Shown: positions 1 to 6,578, numbered from the stretch's first letter. The stretch is DNA of 8,364 bases from JAGLOK01 sp023139005 (GCA_030637745.1 DAOWFX010000059.1:1-8364), one strand, 5' to 3'. The notes: a model not told the origin generated them from the letters alone. A program made the numbers and translations.

Positions 1-1145
1 CAGTAGAGCCAATTTTATCAACAGGAGCACCCGTTCAGAAGCAAACAGCATTATCTCAAAAGTCAGGAATACTCAATATCTTACTGATTGGAGCTGACTA
101 CTCACCAGAAAGAAATTCATGGAAGAAGAATTACTATGCAGATGTCATGTTGGTCGTAGCAATCGATTTTGACAGTGGCAATATTGATTTAATATCTGTT
201 CCTCGAGATACGTTCGCACCCATATATAATACACCGGGAATCTACAAGCTCAACACTGCGCTATACCACGGCGGTGGTATCGAGGAAAATGGATTTGAGT
301 ATGTAGTAGAAAGCGTGAAAAACGTACTAGGTGGTATAGAAATTGACTACTACATGGGCGTCAATATGAATGCAGTCAAGAAATTGGTTGATGCTATTGG
401 TGGTATTAAGTATGACGTTGAAGTTACATTTGACCTCAATGGTAGACACATGGAAGAAGGATACCAGCATCTGGATGGTCAGGAAGTACTGGATTATTGT
501 CGCGTTCGCAAAGGTGTGGATAATGATATCGGAAGAGTTGATCGACAAAAGAAGATGTTGATTGCCATTTTTAACAAGCTAAAGGGTAGTAGTCTAATTT
601 TTGATGTCCCCAATATTATCAATGAACTCAAGGATGATATCTATACCAATCTGTCATTTGAACAATTTTGTGCGTTGGCAGTATTTGGTAAAGGTGTAGA
701 TAGTGAAAATATTGAGATGCACACCGTCATTGGTCATTTCCTGCAAATATTCAACTGGAGCATTTACATACTTGACGATGACTTGCGTATGGAGCTTGTT
801 AATGATGTCTATGGTTTTACTCCTGCTCCCATGCCTGAAGCCTCTCAAAAGTACGCAAACCTCACCTGGGCACAAATACAAGCAGAAGAATATATTCGCA
901 TTGTAGTGGAAACAATTGATAAAGATACAGCACGTAAGATATCCAAAAGCAATCGTAAATTACTGCAAGAGGATATGGATATTCTCATAGAAGTTTTGGA
1001 AGAAGCAGTAGAAGAGGACCGTACGCTCATACAGCAGAAGGCAGAAGCATTGAAAAAGACGGCTATATCAAGCTTTGCAACCGCAGGCATCAAGGTTAAA
1101 TGGTTTGTCAATGAGAATCCGGGAAAACCTCGTATGACTGGATAG
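1..1145 (+). CDS. LCP (LytR-CpsA-Psr) family cell-wall polymer ligase, 5' end outside window
   Basis: The reading frame is open from the first complete codon at position 3, so the first ATG at 147 is internal and the true start lies upstream; 380 codons are visible. LCP enzymes sit on the outer face of the membrane and transfer lipid-linked glycopolymers (wall teichoic acid, capsule) to peptidoglycan. Counting from the first visible codon, the domain opens with NILLIGAD (25-32) and ADVMLVV, then shows SVPRDT (65-70), KLNTALYHGG, a GIEIDYYMGV strand and the arginine-rich active-site stretch RVRKGVDNDIGRVDRQ (about 167-182), in which Arg and Asp residues bind the polyprenyl pyrophosphate. The N-terminal membrane anchor expected for the family is beyond the left edge. 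After the domain comes a charged helical tail of roughly 130 residues with no recognised motif. The polymer substrate cannot be told from sequence. Identification is firm at family level. Confidence 0.93.
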   Translation, partial: VEPILSTGAPVQKQTALSQKSGILNILLIGADYSPERNSWKKNYYADVMLVVAIDFDSGNIDLISVPRDTFAPIYNTPGIYKLNTALYHGGGIEENGFEYVVESVKNVLGGIEIDYYMGVNMNAVKKLVDAIGGIKYDVEVTFDLNGRHMEEGYQHLDGQEVLDYCRVRKGVDNDIGRVDRQKKMLIAIFNKLKGSSLIFDVPNIINELKDDIYTNLSFEQFCALAVFGKGVDSENIEMHTVIGHFLQIFNWSIYILDDDLRMELVNDVYGFTPAPMPEASQKYANLTWAQIQAEEYIRIVVETIDKDTARKISKSNRKLLQEDMDILIEVLEEAVEEDRTLIQQKAEALKKTAISSFATAGIKVKWFVNENPGKPRMTG

Positions 1146-1189
1146 GTATTAATTAATTATTTTTTAGTCAATTTATCAAAGGAGTATCT

Positions 1190-1948
1190 ATGCTCATTCA
1201 ATGGTGGATGTATTTAGTCATCTGCCCACTCATGTTTTTTGCAAGCTTTGTCGATTCCATTGCAGGCGGTGGTGGATTGATTTCACTACCGGCGTATCTT
1301 GCGCTAGGCTTGCCACCCCAACTTGCAGCAGGGTCGAATAAGATGTCCGCATCCATGGGTGCATTGTTTGCATCATTCAGGTATTTTAAAAGCAATAAAA
1401 TCATACTATTTCAAGCGCTGCTATCGGCGGCATTTGCACTACCGGGCTCCTACATCGGCGCTACCATTGCACAGCAGATTTCATCCAATGCCCTCAAAAT
1501 TATCATATTATGCGGACTGCCTATTGCAGCGATTGCAATCTTTACTCATAGAAAACAAAGTAAAAGGCATCTGAAAAGATGGTTGGTTGTGGTGTTATGT
1601 GCTGTGATGGGCTTTGTAATAGGTATGTATGATGGACTTATTGGACCGGGTACAGGAACATTTTTGATAATAGGTTATACAATGATATTCGGCTATGATA
1701 TGGCAACAGCATCCGGCAATGCAAAGGTAGTTAATCTCTCCAGCAACGTTGCAGCACTCATTTCTTTCTGGATCGGTGGAAATGTACTTTTTTTACTAGC
1801 GATACCGGCAGGAGTATTTGGTATTGCAGGAGCTTGGGTAGGAAGCGGACTGGCAATCAAAAATGGAGAGAAATTCATTCGTCCTATGCTATTATTCGTA
1901 ATGGCGCTCATTTTCATCAAGATTATTTGGGATATTGTATCGATATAA
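1190..1948 (+). CDS. TauE/SafE (YfcA-like, DUF81) family membrane exporter
   Basis: A 252-residue, highly hydrophobic protein. Members of this family are transporters proposed to export sulfite, sulfoacetate or other small organic anions; the substrate here is unknown. The family's internal duplication is visible: FVDSIAGGGGLI (20-31) followed by AAGSNKMSASMGA (46-58) in the first half is mirrored by GMYDGLIGPGTGTF (145-158) and ASGNAKVVNLSSN (174-186) in the second. About eight hydrophobic segments can be seen, roughly at residues 5-22, 28-41, 72-90, 102-118, 130-148, 155-170, 187-218 and 231-250. The length is normal for the family. The start is fixed by AAAGGAG at 1178-1184, five bases before the ATG. 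It begins 44 bp after the LCP gene on the same strand. Its stop is only 13 bp from the stop of the oppositely oriented hgcB, so the two transcripts probably overlap. Any functional link to hgcAB is only positional. Confidence 0.9.
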   Translation: MLIQWWMYLVICPLMFFASFVDSIAGGGGLISLPAYLALGLPPQLAAGSNKMSASMGALFASFRYFKSNKIILFQALLSAAFALPGSYIGATIAQQISSNALKIIILCGLPIAAIAIFTHRKQSKRHLKRWLVVVLCAVMGFVIGMYDGLIGPGTGTFLIIGYTMIFGYDMATASGNAKVVNLSSNVAALISFWIGGNVLFLLAIPAGVFGIAGAWVGSGLAIKNGEKFIRPMLLFVMALIFIKIIWDIVSI

Positions 1949-1961
1949 AGTCGTTATCTAT

Positions 1962-2255
1962 TTAGCAGCAAGCACCATCATCATCACAGCCACAATTCGG
2001 CTCACTGTTGGTTAGTATTCCTCTGACAATTGCAAAGGCGCATCCAACACCGGGCTTGACTGTGATTGCATCAAATGCACAATTGTGAGCACATGCACCA
2101 CACTCCATACACTTATCCAGATCTACAATGACCGATTTTCTATTCTGCACTTCAAAAACATTGTGCGGACACACAAATGTACACATCTTGCACCCTGTGC
2201 ATTTATCCGTATCAAGTTGTAGTGTAGCGACATTTTTTATATATTGATGTTCCAT
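1962..2255 (-). CDS. hgcB: HgcB, dicluster 4Fe-4S ferredoxin of mercury methylation
   Basis: A 97-residue protein with two ferredoxin clusters of the form CX2CX2CX3C: Cys19, 22, 25, 29 and Cys49, 52, 55, 59. The second lies in CMECGACAHNC, the sequence that separates HgcB from ordinary dicluster ferredoxins. Beyond the clusters are Cys72, in the position of the extra cysteine known to be needed for methylation in characterised HgcB proteins, then Cys88 and Cys90, and a terminal vicinal pair Cys96-Cys97, as in the family. The known role is to donate electrons that return the HgcA corrinoid to Co(I), and probably to bind and pass on Hg(II) through the tail cysteines. The length matches the usual 95-100 residues. 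It follows hgcA after 20 bp with its own site AGGAG (2263-2267), seven bases before the ATG, so it is the second gene of an hgcA-hgcB operon. No terminator is apparent downstream. Confidence 0.95.
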   Translation of the reverse strand: MEHQYIKNVATLQLDTDKCTGCKMCTFVCPHNVFEVQNRKSVIVDLDKCMECGACAHNCAFDAITVKPGVGCAFAIVRGILTNSEPNCGCDDDGACC

Positions 2256-2275
2256 ATTTTCACTCCTAATGATGA

Positions 2276-3424
2276 TTAAACAAATTCTAGTATTTTCACT
2301 ACAATCATCAGTACCACACCGATGATCGCAGTAACGATTGCGATGGGGAATGTTATTTGTGTTTCAAGCTCTGCACCGGAAAACGATGTATAGGTAGATG
2401 TTCCGGTGAAGTTAAGTGCAAGATACGAGGTGATGACAAGCATTAGTAAAACGGTTGCAATCATAAATAATATACTCTCAGGGAGCATAAATACAGGGTA
2501 TAGTAGCATTGTGACAACAGATCCTATGACACCGATCACAAGCCCCTTTAAAGAAAATGCCCTGAATGGAATAATCGGAAGCAAGATAGGAACAAAAACG
2601 GTTCCTAATAGGATTGCACCTACAAAGGGTATGATGTTCAGCAGACTTTTCAGCAGAACTTCTCCAAATACAATAGGTTGCTTACTAATTAAGTTATATA
2701 TGATGAAGAACACATAGAATATCGGTATGGGGATACTTACAGTCACAAGTTCTACAGGGATGATAATTATACGATCCTTCAAAGAAAACAACACAGTACG
2801 CATTGCACGACTTGCAATCATGTTGTTTTCCAAAAACGCTTTGATATCTTGTGCTCTCACCGGTCCAAATACGACTTTAAAGCCTGTCTGTTTGGTAATA
2901 ATATGTGCCTGTACACCGGGTGCACCCAGTTGAGGGAGAATGATTTTTTTATGTGATACTAGCTTTGCGATTTGAAGATTATTGATTTTGCTGATGATTT
3001 CTTCTGTTCCAAATGTACCTTTACCTGCAGCGCACCACACATTGATGCCTTTCGTGTCAATTACAACAATCCATGCATTCACATCCGATAGCTCTTTTCT
3101 TAGTGCATCAAATGATAGCTTGTAGTTGGCACTCACCAAAACAGGAGAGGAATCATCTGGATTTCCAACAGCATACACACCGGGATTTACACGATAATCA
3201 TCTCTTTTTATGCCGATTCGCACACGAAATGCGCCAAGTTTATCTTCTGCATCCAAGGTTGTTTTGACAACAGCAACGTCACCGACGGAAGTTTTAATAT
3301 ATTTTTCAATACAATGAGACAACGGTGGATATGGATAGACGTCACCGTGATTATCATCACAGCAACACCCTTTTGGGGTACATCCGTTAGGCATATCATT
3401 GTCTTTGTCTTTATTATTTTTCAT
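2276..3424 (-). CDS. hgcA: HgcA, corrinoid-dependent mercury methyltransferase membrane protein
   Basis: A 382-residue protein. Residues about 45-205 form a corrinoid-binding domain related to the CFeSP large subunit (CdhD/AcsC). It contains NPGVYAVGNPDDSSPVLVSA, then DTKGINVWCAAGKGTFGT, holding the HgcA cap-helix motif NVWCAAGK at 128-135 with Cys131 as the expected lower cobalt ligand, then LPQLGAPGVQAH and GFKVVFGPVRAQDI. The C-terminal half has about five membrane segments (219-246, 262-286, 294-312, 317-337, 358-380) with the family's FTGTSTYTSFSG stretch before the last. Its known role is methyl transfer from methylcob(III)alamin to Hg(II) at the membrane, with HgcB as reductant. The start at 3424 is chosen because AAGGAGA sits seven bases upstream; the longer frame from 3469 has no such site and would run through the likely promoter. 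Odd point: a cysteine-rich N-terminus (Cys15, 20, 21, 22, 38). A plain CFeSP subunit is excluded by the membrane domain and the hgcB partner. Confidence 0.96.
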   Translation of the reverse strand: MKNNKDKDNDMPNGCTPKGCCCDDNHGDVYPYPPLSHCIEKYIKTSVGDVAVVKTTLDAEDKLGAFRVRIGIKRDDYRVNPGVYAVGNPDDSSPVLVSANYKLSFDALRKELSDVNAWIVVIDTKGINVWCAAGKGTFGTEEIISKINNLQIAKLVSHKKIILPQLGAPGVQAHIITKQTGFKVVFGPVRAQDIKAFLENNMIASRAMRTVLFSLKDRIIIIPVELVTVSIPIPIFYVFFIIYNLISKQPIVFGEVLLKSLLNIIPFVGAILLGTVFVPILLPIIPFRAFSLKGLVIGVIGSVVTMLLYPVFMLPESILFMIATVLLMLVITSYLALNFTGTSTYTSFSGAELETQITFPIAIVTAIIGVVLMIVVKILEFV

Positions 3425-3430
3425 AACCAA

Positions 3431-3437
3431 TCTCCTT
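3431..3437 (-). promoter_or_regulatory. Ribosome binding site fixing the hgcA start
   Basis: Read on the minus strand this is AAGGAGA, with seven bases to the ATG at 3424. The upstream in-frame ATG at 3469 has no comparable site, so this decides for the 382-residue protein. Confidence 0.85.
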
Positions 3438-3448
3438 ATGATGTTATC

Positions 3449-3477
3449 AGTATACACCCAATATTTCATACTGTGAT
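3449..3477 (-). promoter_or_regulatory. Candidate SigA-type promoter of hgcAB
   Basis: On the minus strand the -10 is TATACT (3449-3454) and the -35 is ATCACA (3472-3477, four of six consensus bases), separated by 17 bp. Transcription would start near 3442, a few bases before the ribosome binding site, giving a short leader. The -10 and spacing are good and the -35 is mediocre. Confidence 0.45.
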
Positions 3478-3483
3478 AGATAT

Positions 3484-3512
3484 TTGACTTTGCCTTTTAT
3501 TCATGATATTCT
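3484..3512 (+). promoter_or_regulatory. SigA-type promoter of the tetR-ABC operon
   Basis: The -35 is TTGACT (3484-3489) and the -10 is TATTCT (3507-3512) with an ideal 17-bp spacer, and TGA directly before the -10 makes it an extended -10. The predicted start, near 3519, falls at the left edge of the palindromic operator. It is divergent from, and seven bases away from, the candidate hgcA -35. Confidence 0.75.
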
Positions 3513-3518
3513 AATCGT

Positions 3519-3539
3519 ACAGACCGACCGTCGGTTTGT
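3519..3539 (+). promoter_or_regulatory. TetR-family operator palindrome
   Basis: A perfect core ACCGAC-C-GTCGGT (3523-3535) is extended by ACAG on the left and TTGT on the right, giving 10-bp arms around a single central base with one mismatch. The form resembles operators known for several TetR-type efflux regulators. It lies at the predicted start site of the operon and 20 bp before the regulator's ATG, so binding should block transcription and produce autoregulation. Confidence 0.82.
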
Positions 3540-3546
3540 CAAATTG

Positions 3547-3552
3547 AAAGGA
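3547..3552 (+). promoter_or_regulatory. Ribosome binding site fixing the TetR-regulator start
   Basis: AAAGGA lies six bases before the ATG at 3559. The longer frame that opens at 3484 would start inside the -35 element and would translate the promoter and operator, so it is not used. Confidence 0.8.
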
Positions 3553-3558
3553 CTCACA

Positions 3559-4227
3559 ATGACTCTACGCAAGAAAATTATTGATGCTGCATACACGCTC
3601 TTTTGTGAGAAAGGGTATCAGAAGACAAGTGTGAATTCTATCATCGAAAAAGCATGCACCTCCAAGGGAGGATTTTATCATCACTTCAAGACAAAAGAAG
3701 AAGTGGTAGAAGTCATTGCATATGATTTTGTTGTTGCACTTGACCAAAGGTACAAGGACAAGCAAGTAGAAAAGACCAAAACAGTTTATGAGCAAATAAA
3801 TGGCATTATTCAGGAAGCCAATACATACAGGGAAAGCATGATCACAAGTTGGCCGGGTATTGCAAAGATGTTTTCATTTCCTGGAAGTACCATTATTATT
3901 CAATCAACATCAATACAGTTTGAGAAGATCACAGCAAAGGCCTACCATTCACTCTTCTTGCAGGGAATCGCTGAAAATCTATTTGCGACACCGTACCCCA
4001 AGCAGACAGCAAGACTTTTCGCACGGGAGATGATTCATATCTACAGTTCTATGACACAGGTTATGCTCTCAGATGATCTAAAAACATACGATGAATTTGT
4101 GGCAAGTCTTGAATTCACCGAGAATATATTAAACAATGCATTGGGCTTAGCAGAACACAAAATACTTGTAAAAGATGAAGCACTCAGGTATTTATCGTAT
4201 GTAAAAGATAACTACAAAATGAGGTGA
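3559..4227 (+). CDS. TetR/AcrR-family transcriptional regulator
   Basis: A 222-residue protein, the normal length for the family. The N-terminal TetR helix-turn-helix domain is clear: MTLRKKIIDAAYTLFCEKGY (1-20), then TSVNSIIEKACTSKGGFYHHF (23-43), whose GGFYHHF end is typical of the recognition helix, followed by KTKEEVVEVI. The remaining ~170 residues are the helical ligand-binding and dimerisation domain, too variable to reveal a ligand. It probably represses its own operon through the palindrome at 3519-3539. It is followed after four bases by the ABC ATPase gene, whose ribosome binding site overlaps this stop codon, so regulator and transporter are co-transcribed and translationally linked. 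The usual meaning of this layout is ligand-induced export. Whether it also affects the divergent hgcAB promoter, about 40 bp from the operator, is an open inference. Confidence 0.92.
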   Translation: MTLRKKIIDAAYTLFCEKGYQKTSVNSIIEKACTSKGGFYHHFKTKEEVVEVIAYDFVVALDQRYKDKQVEKTKTVYEQINGIIQEANTYRESMITSWPGIAKMFSFPGSTIIIQSTSIQFEKITAKAYHSLFLQGIAENLFATPYPKQTARLFAREMIHIYSSMTQVMLSDDLKTYDEFVASLEFTENILNNALGLAEHKILVKDEALRYLSYVKDNYKMR

Positions 4228-4231
4228 TTGA

Positions 4232-5119
4232 ATGATTGAAGTATCAAACTTAACGCAGACGTACAGAAGTGGTAAAGGGGTATTTGACCTTAACTTCACC
4301 ATTAAAGAAGGGGAAGTCTTCGGATACCTTGGACCCAATGGTGCAGGAAAGACAACGACCATCAGAAACTTACTTGGATTTACAAATGCAGACAAAGGAA
4401 CATGCACCATAAAAGGCATTGATTGCAGAAAAGACGCTGCAAAGTTACAAAACATGATTGGTTTCTTGCCAGGGGAGATGGCATTTCTACCCAGTATGAC
4501 AGGAATGCAGTTTCTAAAATTCATGAGTGATATGCGAAAGACAAAGAATAAAAAAAGACGTGATGAGCTCATTGAACTCTTTGAACTGGATCCCAGCCCA
4601 AAGATTAAGAAGATGTCCAAGGGTATGAAACAAAAGTTAGGGATCATTACTGCATTTATGCACGATCCGGAGATCTATATCTTGGATGAGCCCACAAGTG
4701 GCTTAGATCCATTGATGCAAAATGTCTTCATGGACCTCATAGAGCAGGAGCATGCAAATGGTAAAACCATCATGATGTCCTCGCATATTTTTGAAGAGGT
4801 ACAGAAGAGTTGTGACAGAGCCTGTATCATAAGAGAAGGCAAGATTGTTGCAACAGAGGAGATCAAGTCTCTTGAAGTCATGAAACAAAAAGCATACGTA
4901 GTAACTTTTGAATCACAAGATGGTATGAAGAAATTCTTACAATCAAAGCTCCAAACAGAAACTATCGCAAGCAATAAAGCACGTATCTTTATTGATGGAG
5001 ACTATACTGCAATGTTTAAAGAGCTTGCAAAATATAATATCAAGGGATTTGAGTCCCAACAGCAGTCCATTGAAGATGTCTTCATGAAGTACTATGGGAA
5101 GGATGGTGAAGGCGCATGA
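4232..5119 (+). CDS. ABC transporter ATP-binding protein (ABC-2 type exporter)
   Basis: A 295-residue ATPase. All the main nucleotide-binding motifs are present: Walker A GPNGAGKTT (34-42), a Q-loop region reading IGFLPGE (76-82) without the usual Gln, signature MSKGMKQK (128-135, a degenerate LSGGQ), Walker B IYILDEP (148-154) followed by SGLDPL, and the switch His185 in SSHIFEE. About 80 residues of a C-terminal accessory region follow, as in drug and lantibiotic export ATPases. It energises the permease encoded next, whose ATG overlaps this stop by four bases (ATGA at 5116-5119). Its ribosome binding site GAGGTGA (4221-4227) overlaps the stop of the regulator gene. Substrate unknown; export of a toxic small molecule or peptide is the usual role of TetR-controlled pairs of this kind. 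Confidence 0.95.
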   Translation: MIEVSNLTQTYRSGKGVFDLNFTIKEGEVFGYLGPNGAGKTTTIRNLLGFTNADKGTCTIKGIDCRKDAAKLQNMIGFLPGEMAFLPSMTGMQFLKFMSDMRKTKNKKRRDELIELFELDPSPKIKKMSKGMKQKLGIITAFMHDPEIYILDEPTSGLDPLMQNVFMDLIEQEHANGKTIMMSSHIFEEVQKSCDRACIIREGKIVATEEIKSLEVMKQKAYVVTFESQDGMKKFLQSKLQTETIASNKARIFIDGDYTAMFKELAKYNIKGFESQQQSIEDVFMKYYGKDGEGA

Positions 5120-5919
5120 ATATGACTCTATTTAAAGCATCATTGAAGTCACATTGGAAGTTTGTGTTGGGAGTTACTCTGTTTATACTCATGTTTGTTG
5201 TAATCGCTATTTCAATGTACGATCCGGAATCTGCAGAAAGGATGAAGCAGATGTTTGAAATGATGCCGGATGGTTTCATGAAAGCATTTGGTTTTGATGA
5301 ACTTGGAAGTGAATTGACATCATATCTTTCAAATTATCTGCACGGGTATATCATGTTAATCTCTCCACTTATAGGAAGCATAGTATTGGCAAATAGTCTC
5401 ATTGCAAAGCATGTGGATACAGGAAATATGGCGTATCTTTTGTCCACTCCGAATTCACGCATCAAGATTGTCGTTACGCAGATGATGTTCTTGCTTACAA
5501 GCATGACGTTTATGTTTGCTATCAACATAGGAGTTGCACTCATTATGAGCGAGGCATCCTATACAGGATTATTGGATATCAGCGCATTTTTGCAGTTAAA
5601 TCTTGTGGCGTTTTTAGTTGCAATCGTGGTAAGTGGTATTTCATTCTTGGCATCATGCATATTCAACGATACCAAGAGGTCACTCACCGTAGGTGTAGGA
5701 ATCCCTGTACTGCTATTTGTAGCTAAGATGATCTCTGAAATCAGCGACAAGCTAGAAAATCTAAAGTACGCATCAATCTATACTGTTATTGATATTCAGA
5801 AAATCCTTGAAGGAGACCCAACCTATGTAGTGGTATCCTCTATTATACTAGTGGGTGTAAGTGTACTTTTATTTGCAGCATCCATCATCATCTTCAACAG
5901 AAAGAATCTAGTAATATAA
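5116..5919 (+). CDS. ABC-2 type transporter permease
   Basis: A 267-residue integral membrane protein with six hydrophobic segments at roughly 15-33, 75-95, 118-143, 158-182, 188-206 and 238-261, the usual ABC-2 permease layout. A large loop (34-74) between the first two segments contains a Met-rich stretch (ERMKQMFEMMPDGFMKAF) and should face outward. The motif AKHVDTGNMAYLLSTPNSR (97-115) matches the coupling region after the second segment that contacts the ATPase. It ends in a short NRKNLVI tail. Its start overlaps the ATPase stop by four bases, indicating coupled translation; an ATG two codons later (5122) is an alternative start. It is the last gene of the operon, with a terminator 23 bp downstream. 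Substrate cannot be inferred from sequence. Confidence 0.9.
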   Translation: MNMTLFKASLKSHWKFVLGVTLFILMFVVIAISMYDPESAERMKQMFEMMPDGFMKAFGFDELGSELTSYLSNYLHGYIMLISPLIGSIVLANSLIAKHVDTGNMAYLLSTPNSRIKIVVTQMMFLLTSMTFMFAINIGVALIMSEASYTGLLDISAFLQLNLVAFLVAIVVSGISFLASCIFNDTKRSLTVGVGIPVLLFVAKMISEISDKLENLKYASIYTVIDIQKILEGDPTYVVVSSIILVGVSVLLFAASIIIFNRKNLVI

Positions 5920-5942
5920 TTACACTCTCTTATAGAAGAATT

Positions 5943-5971
5943 ACCGCTTTTTTAAAAGGCGGTTTTTCTTT
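5943..5971 (+). terminator. Intrinsic terminator of the tetR-ABC operon
   Basis: A hairpin with arms ACCGCTTTT and AAAGGCGGT (5943-5963, including one G-U pair) and a very short loop is followed by TTTTCTTT. It sits just after the permease stop and ahead of the HIT gene. Confidence 0.88.
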
Positions 5972-5997
5972 AACTCAAATACATAAAATGCTATTAT
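5970..5997 (+). promoter_or_regulatory. Candidate promoter for the HIT-family gene
   Basis: An extended -10, TGC followed by TATTAT (5992-5997), has a weak -35 TTAACT (5970-5975, four of six) at 16 bp spacing. It lies right after the terminator, leaving a leader of about 85 bases in which I see no riboswitch or strong hairpin. Confidence 0.35.
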
Positions 5998-6089
5998 TAT
6001 GTGAGAGCGATTATTAGTCAAACTCAACAAGGTACTCAAGACAAACTAAAGCTTTCGACATAGTTTTAGTAAAACCAGAAGGAGAAAGT

Positions 6090-6578
6090 ATGTATAATCA
6101 TGCACCCAAAGAATATATTTGTCCGTTTTGTCTGTTAGTTAACGGAATAGAGAATGAGTATGTATATACTAAACAAGCTGATATAGTATATAAAGATGAA
6201 TTCATCACAGCTTTTATAAGTGCAGGCTGGTGGAAAAACAATAAAGGTCATGTAATTATTATTCCGAATAATCATTTTGAAAACATATATGACTTGCCTA
6301 ATGATATTTCTGCAAAGATACATGTGTTTGAAAAAAAGGTCGCAATTGCATTAAAAAAAGTATATATGTGTGACGGGGTATCATCCCGACAACACAATGA
6401 GCCTTGTGGAAGTCAAGATGTATGGCACTATCACCTGCATGTATTTCCTAGGTATAAAAAAGATATGCTCTATAAAACCGATAGGGAGATGTCACAACCG
6501 AATGAAAGGCTGAAGTATGCGGAGAGATTGAGACAATATTTCAACAATCAAATTCCTAAAACACAGAGTTTAAAGTAA
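6090..6578 (+). CDS. HIT (histidine triad) family nucleotide-binding hydrolase
   Basis: A 162-residue cytosolic protein. The histidine triad appears as HYHLHVF (113-119), with His113, His115 and His117; the middle one is the expected nucleophile that takes the nucleoside phosphate. Cys11 and Cys14 (CPFC) near the N-terminus, together with later histidines such as His62, suggest the structural zinc site found in some HIT proteins. GHVIIIPNNHFENIYDLP (53-70) is the conserved central strand-helix. Family members hydrolyse nucleoside phosphoramidates, AMP-lysine or dinucleoside polyphosphates; which one applies is unclear. The start is set by AAGGAG (6079-6084), five bases from the ATG. The gene is markedly AT-richer than its neighbours: hand counts give about 25-35 percent GC in three sampled 60-base blocks, against about 40-43 percent in hgcA and the esterase. 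It stands alone, with terminators on both sides, and may have a separate origin. Confidence 0.92.
   Translation: MYNHAPKEYICPFCLLVNGIENEYVYTKQADIVYKDEFITAFISAGWWKNNKGHVIIIPNNHFENIYDLPNDISAKIHVFEKKVAIALKKVYMCDGVSSRQHNEPCGSQDVWHYHLHVFPRYKKDMLYKTDREMSQPNERLKYAERLRQYFNNQIPKTQSLK

Noticed and set aside
1973..1984. CATCATCATCAC run resembling a His-tag coding sequence or vector remnant
   Set aside because: It is the reverse strand of the Asp-rich codons in the HgcB tail and lies inside a natural, intact gene.
3281..3288. ACCGACGG inside hgcA as a second TetR operator
   Set aside because: Only one half-site plus a few bases match, there is no second arm, and the bases are explained by hgcA codons.
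2276..3424. Acetyl-CoA pathway CFeSP subunit (CdhD/AcsC) as the identity of HgcA
   Set aside because: The five membrane segments at the C-terminus, the NVWCAAGK motif and the adjacent HgcB-type ferredoxin fit HgcA; no other acetyl-CoA pathway genes are present.
3425..3469. Fifteen-residue upstream extension of HgcA from the ATG at 3469
   Set aside because: It has no ribosome binding site and covers the likely hgcA promoter, while the ATG at 3424 has AAGGAGA at ideal spacing.
3484..3558. Twenty-five-residue upstream extension of the TetR-type regulator
   Set aside because: It would start inside the -35 box and translate the promoter and operator; the ATG at 3559 has a good ribosome binding site and matches the family's N-terminus.
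4192..4647. 151-residue minus-strand open frame
   Set aside because: It lies antisense to the ABC ATPase, whose motifs are intact, and has no family resemblance or ribosome binding site.
5920..6089. Riboswitch or T-box in the HIT leader
   Set aside because: Apart from the terminator of the preceding operon, no conserved box, specifier-type stem or second terminator was seen.
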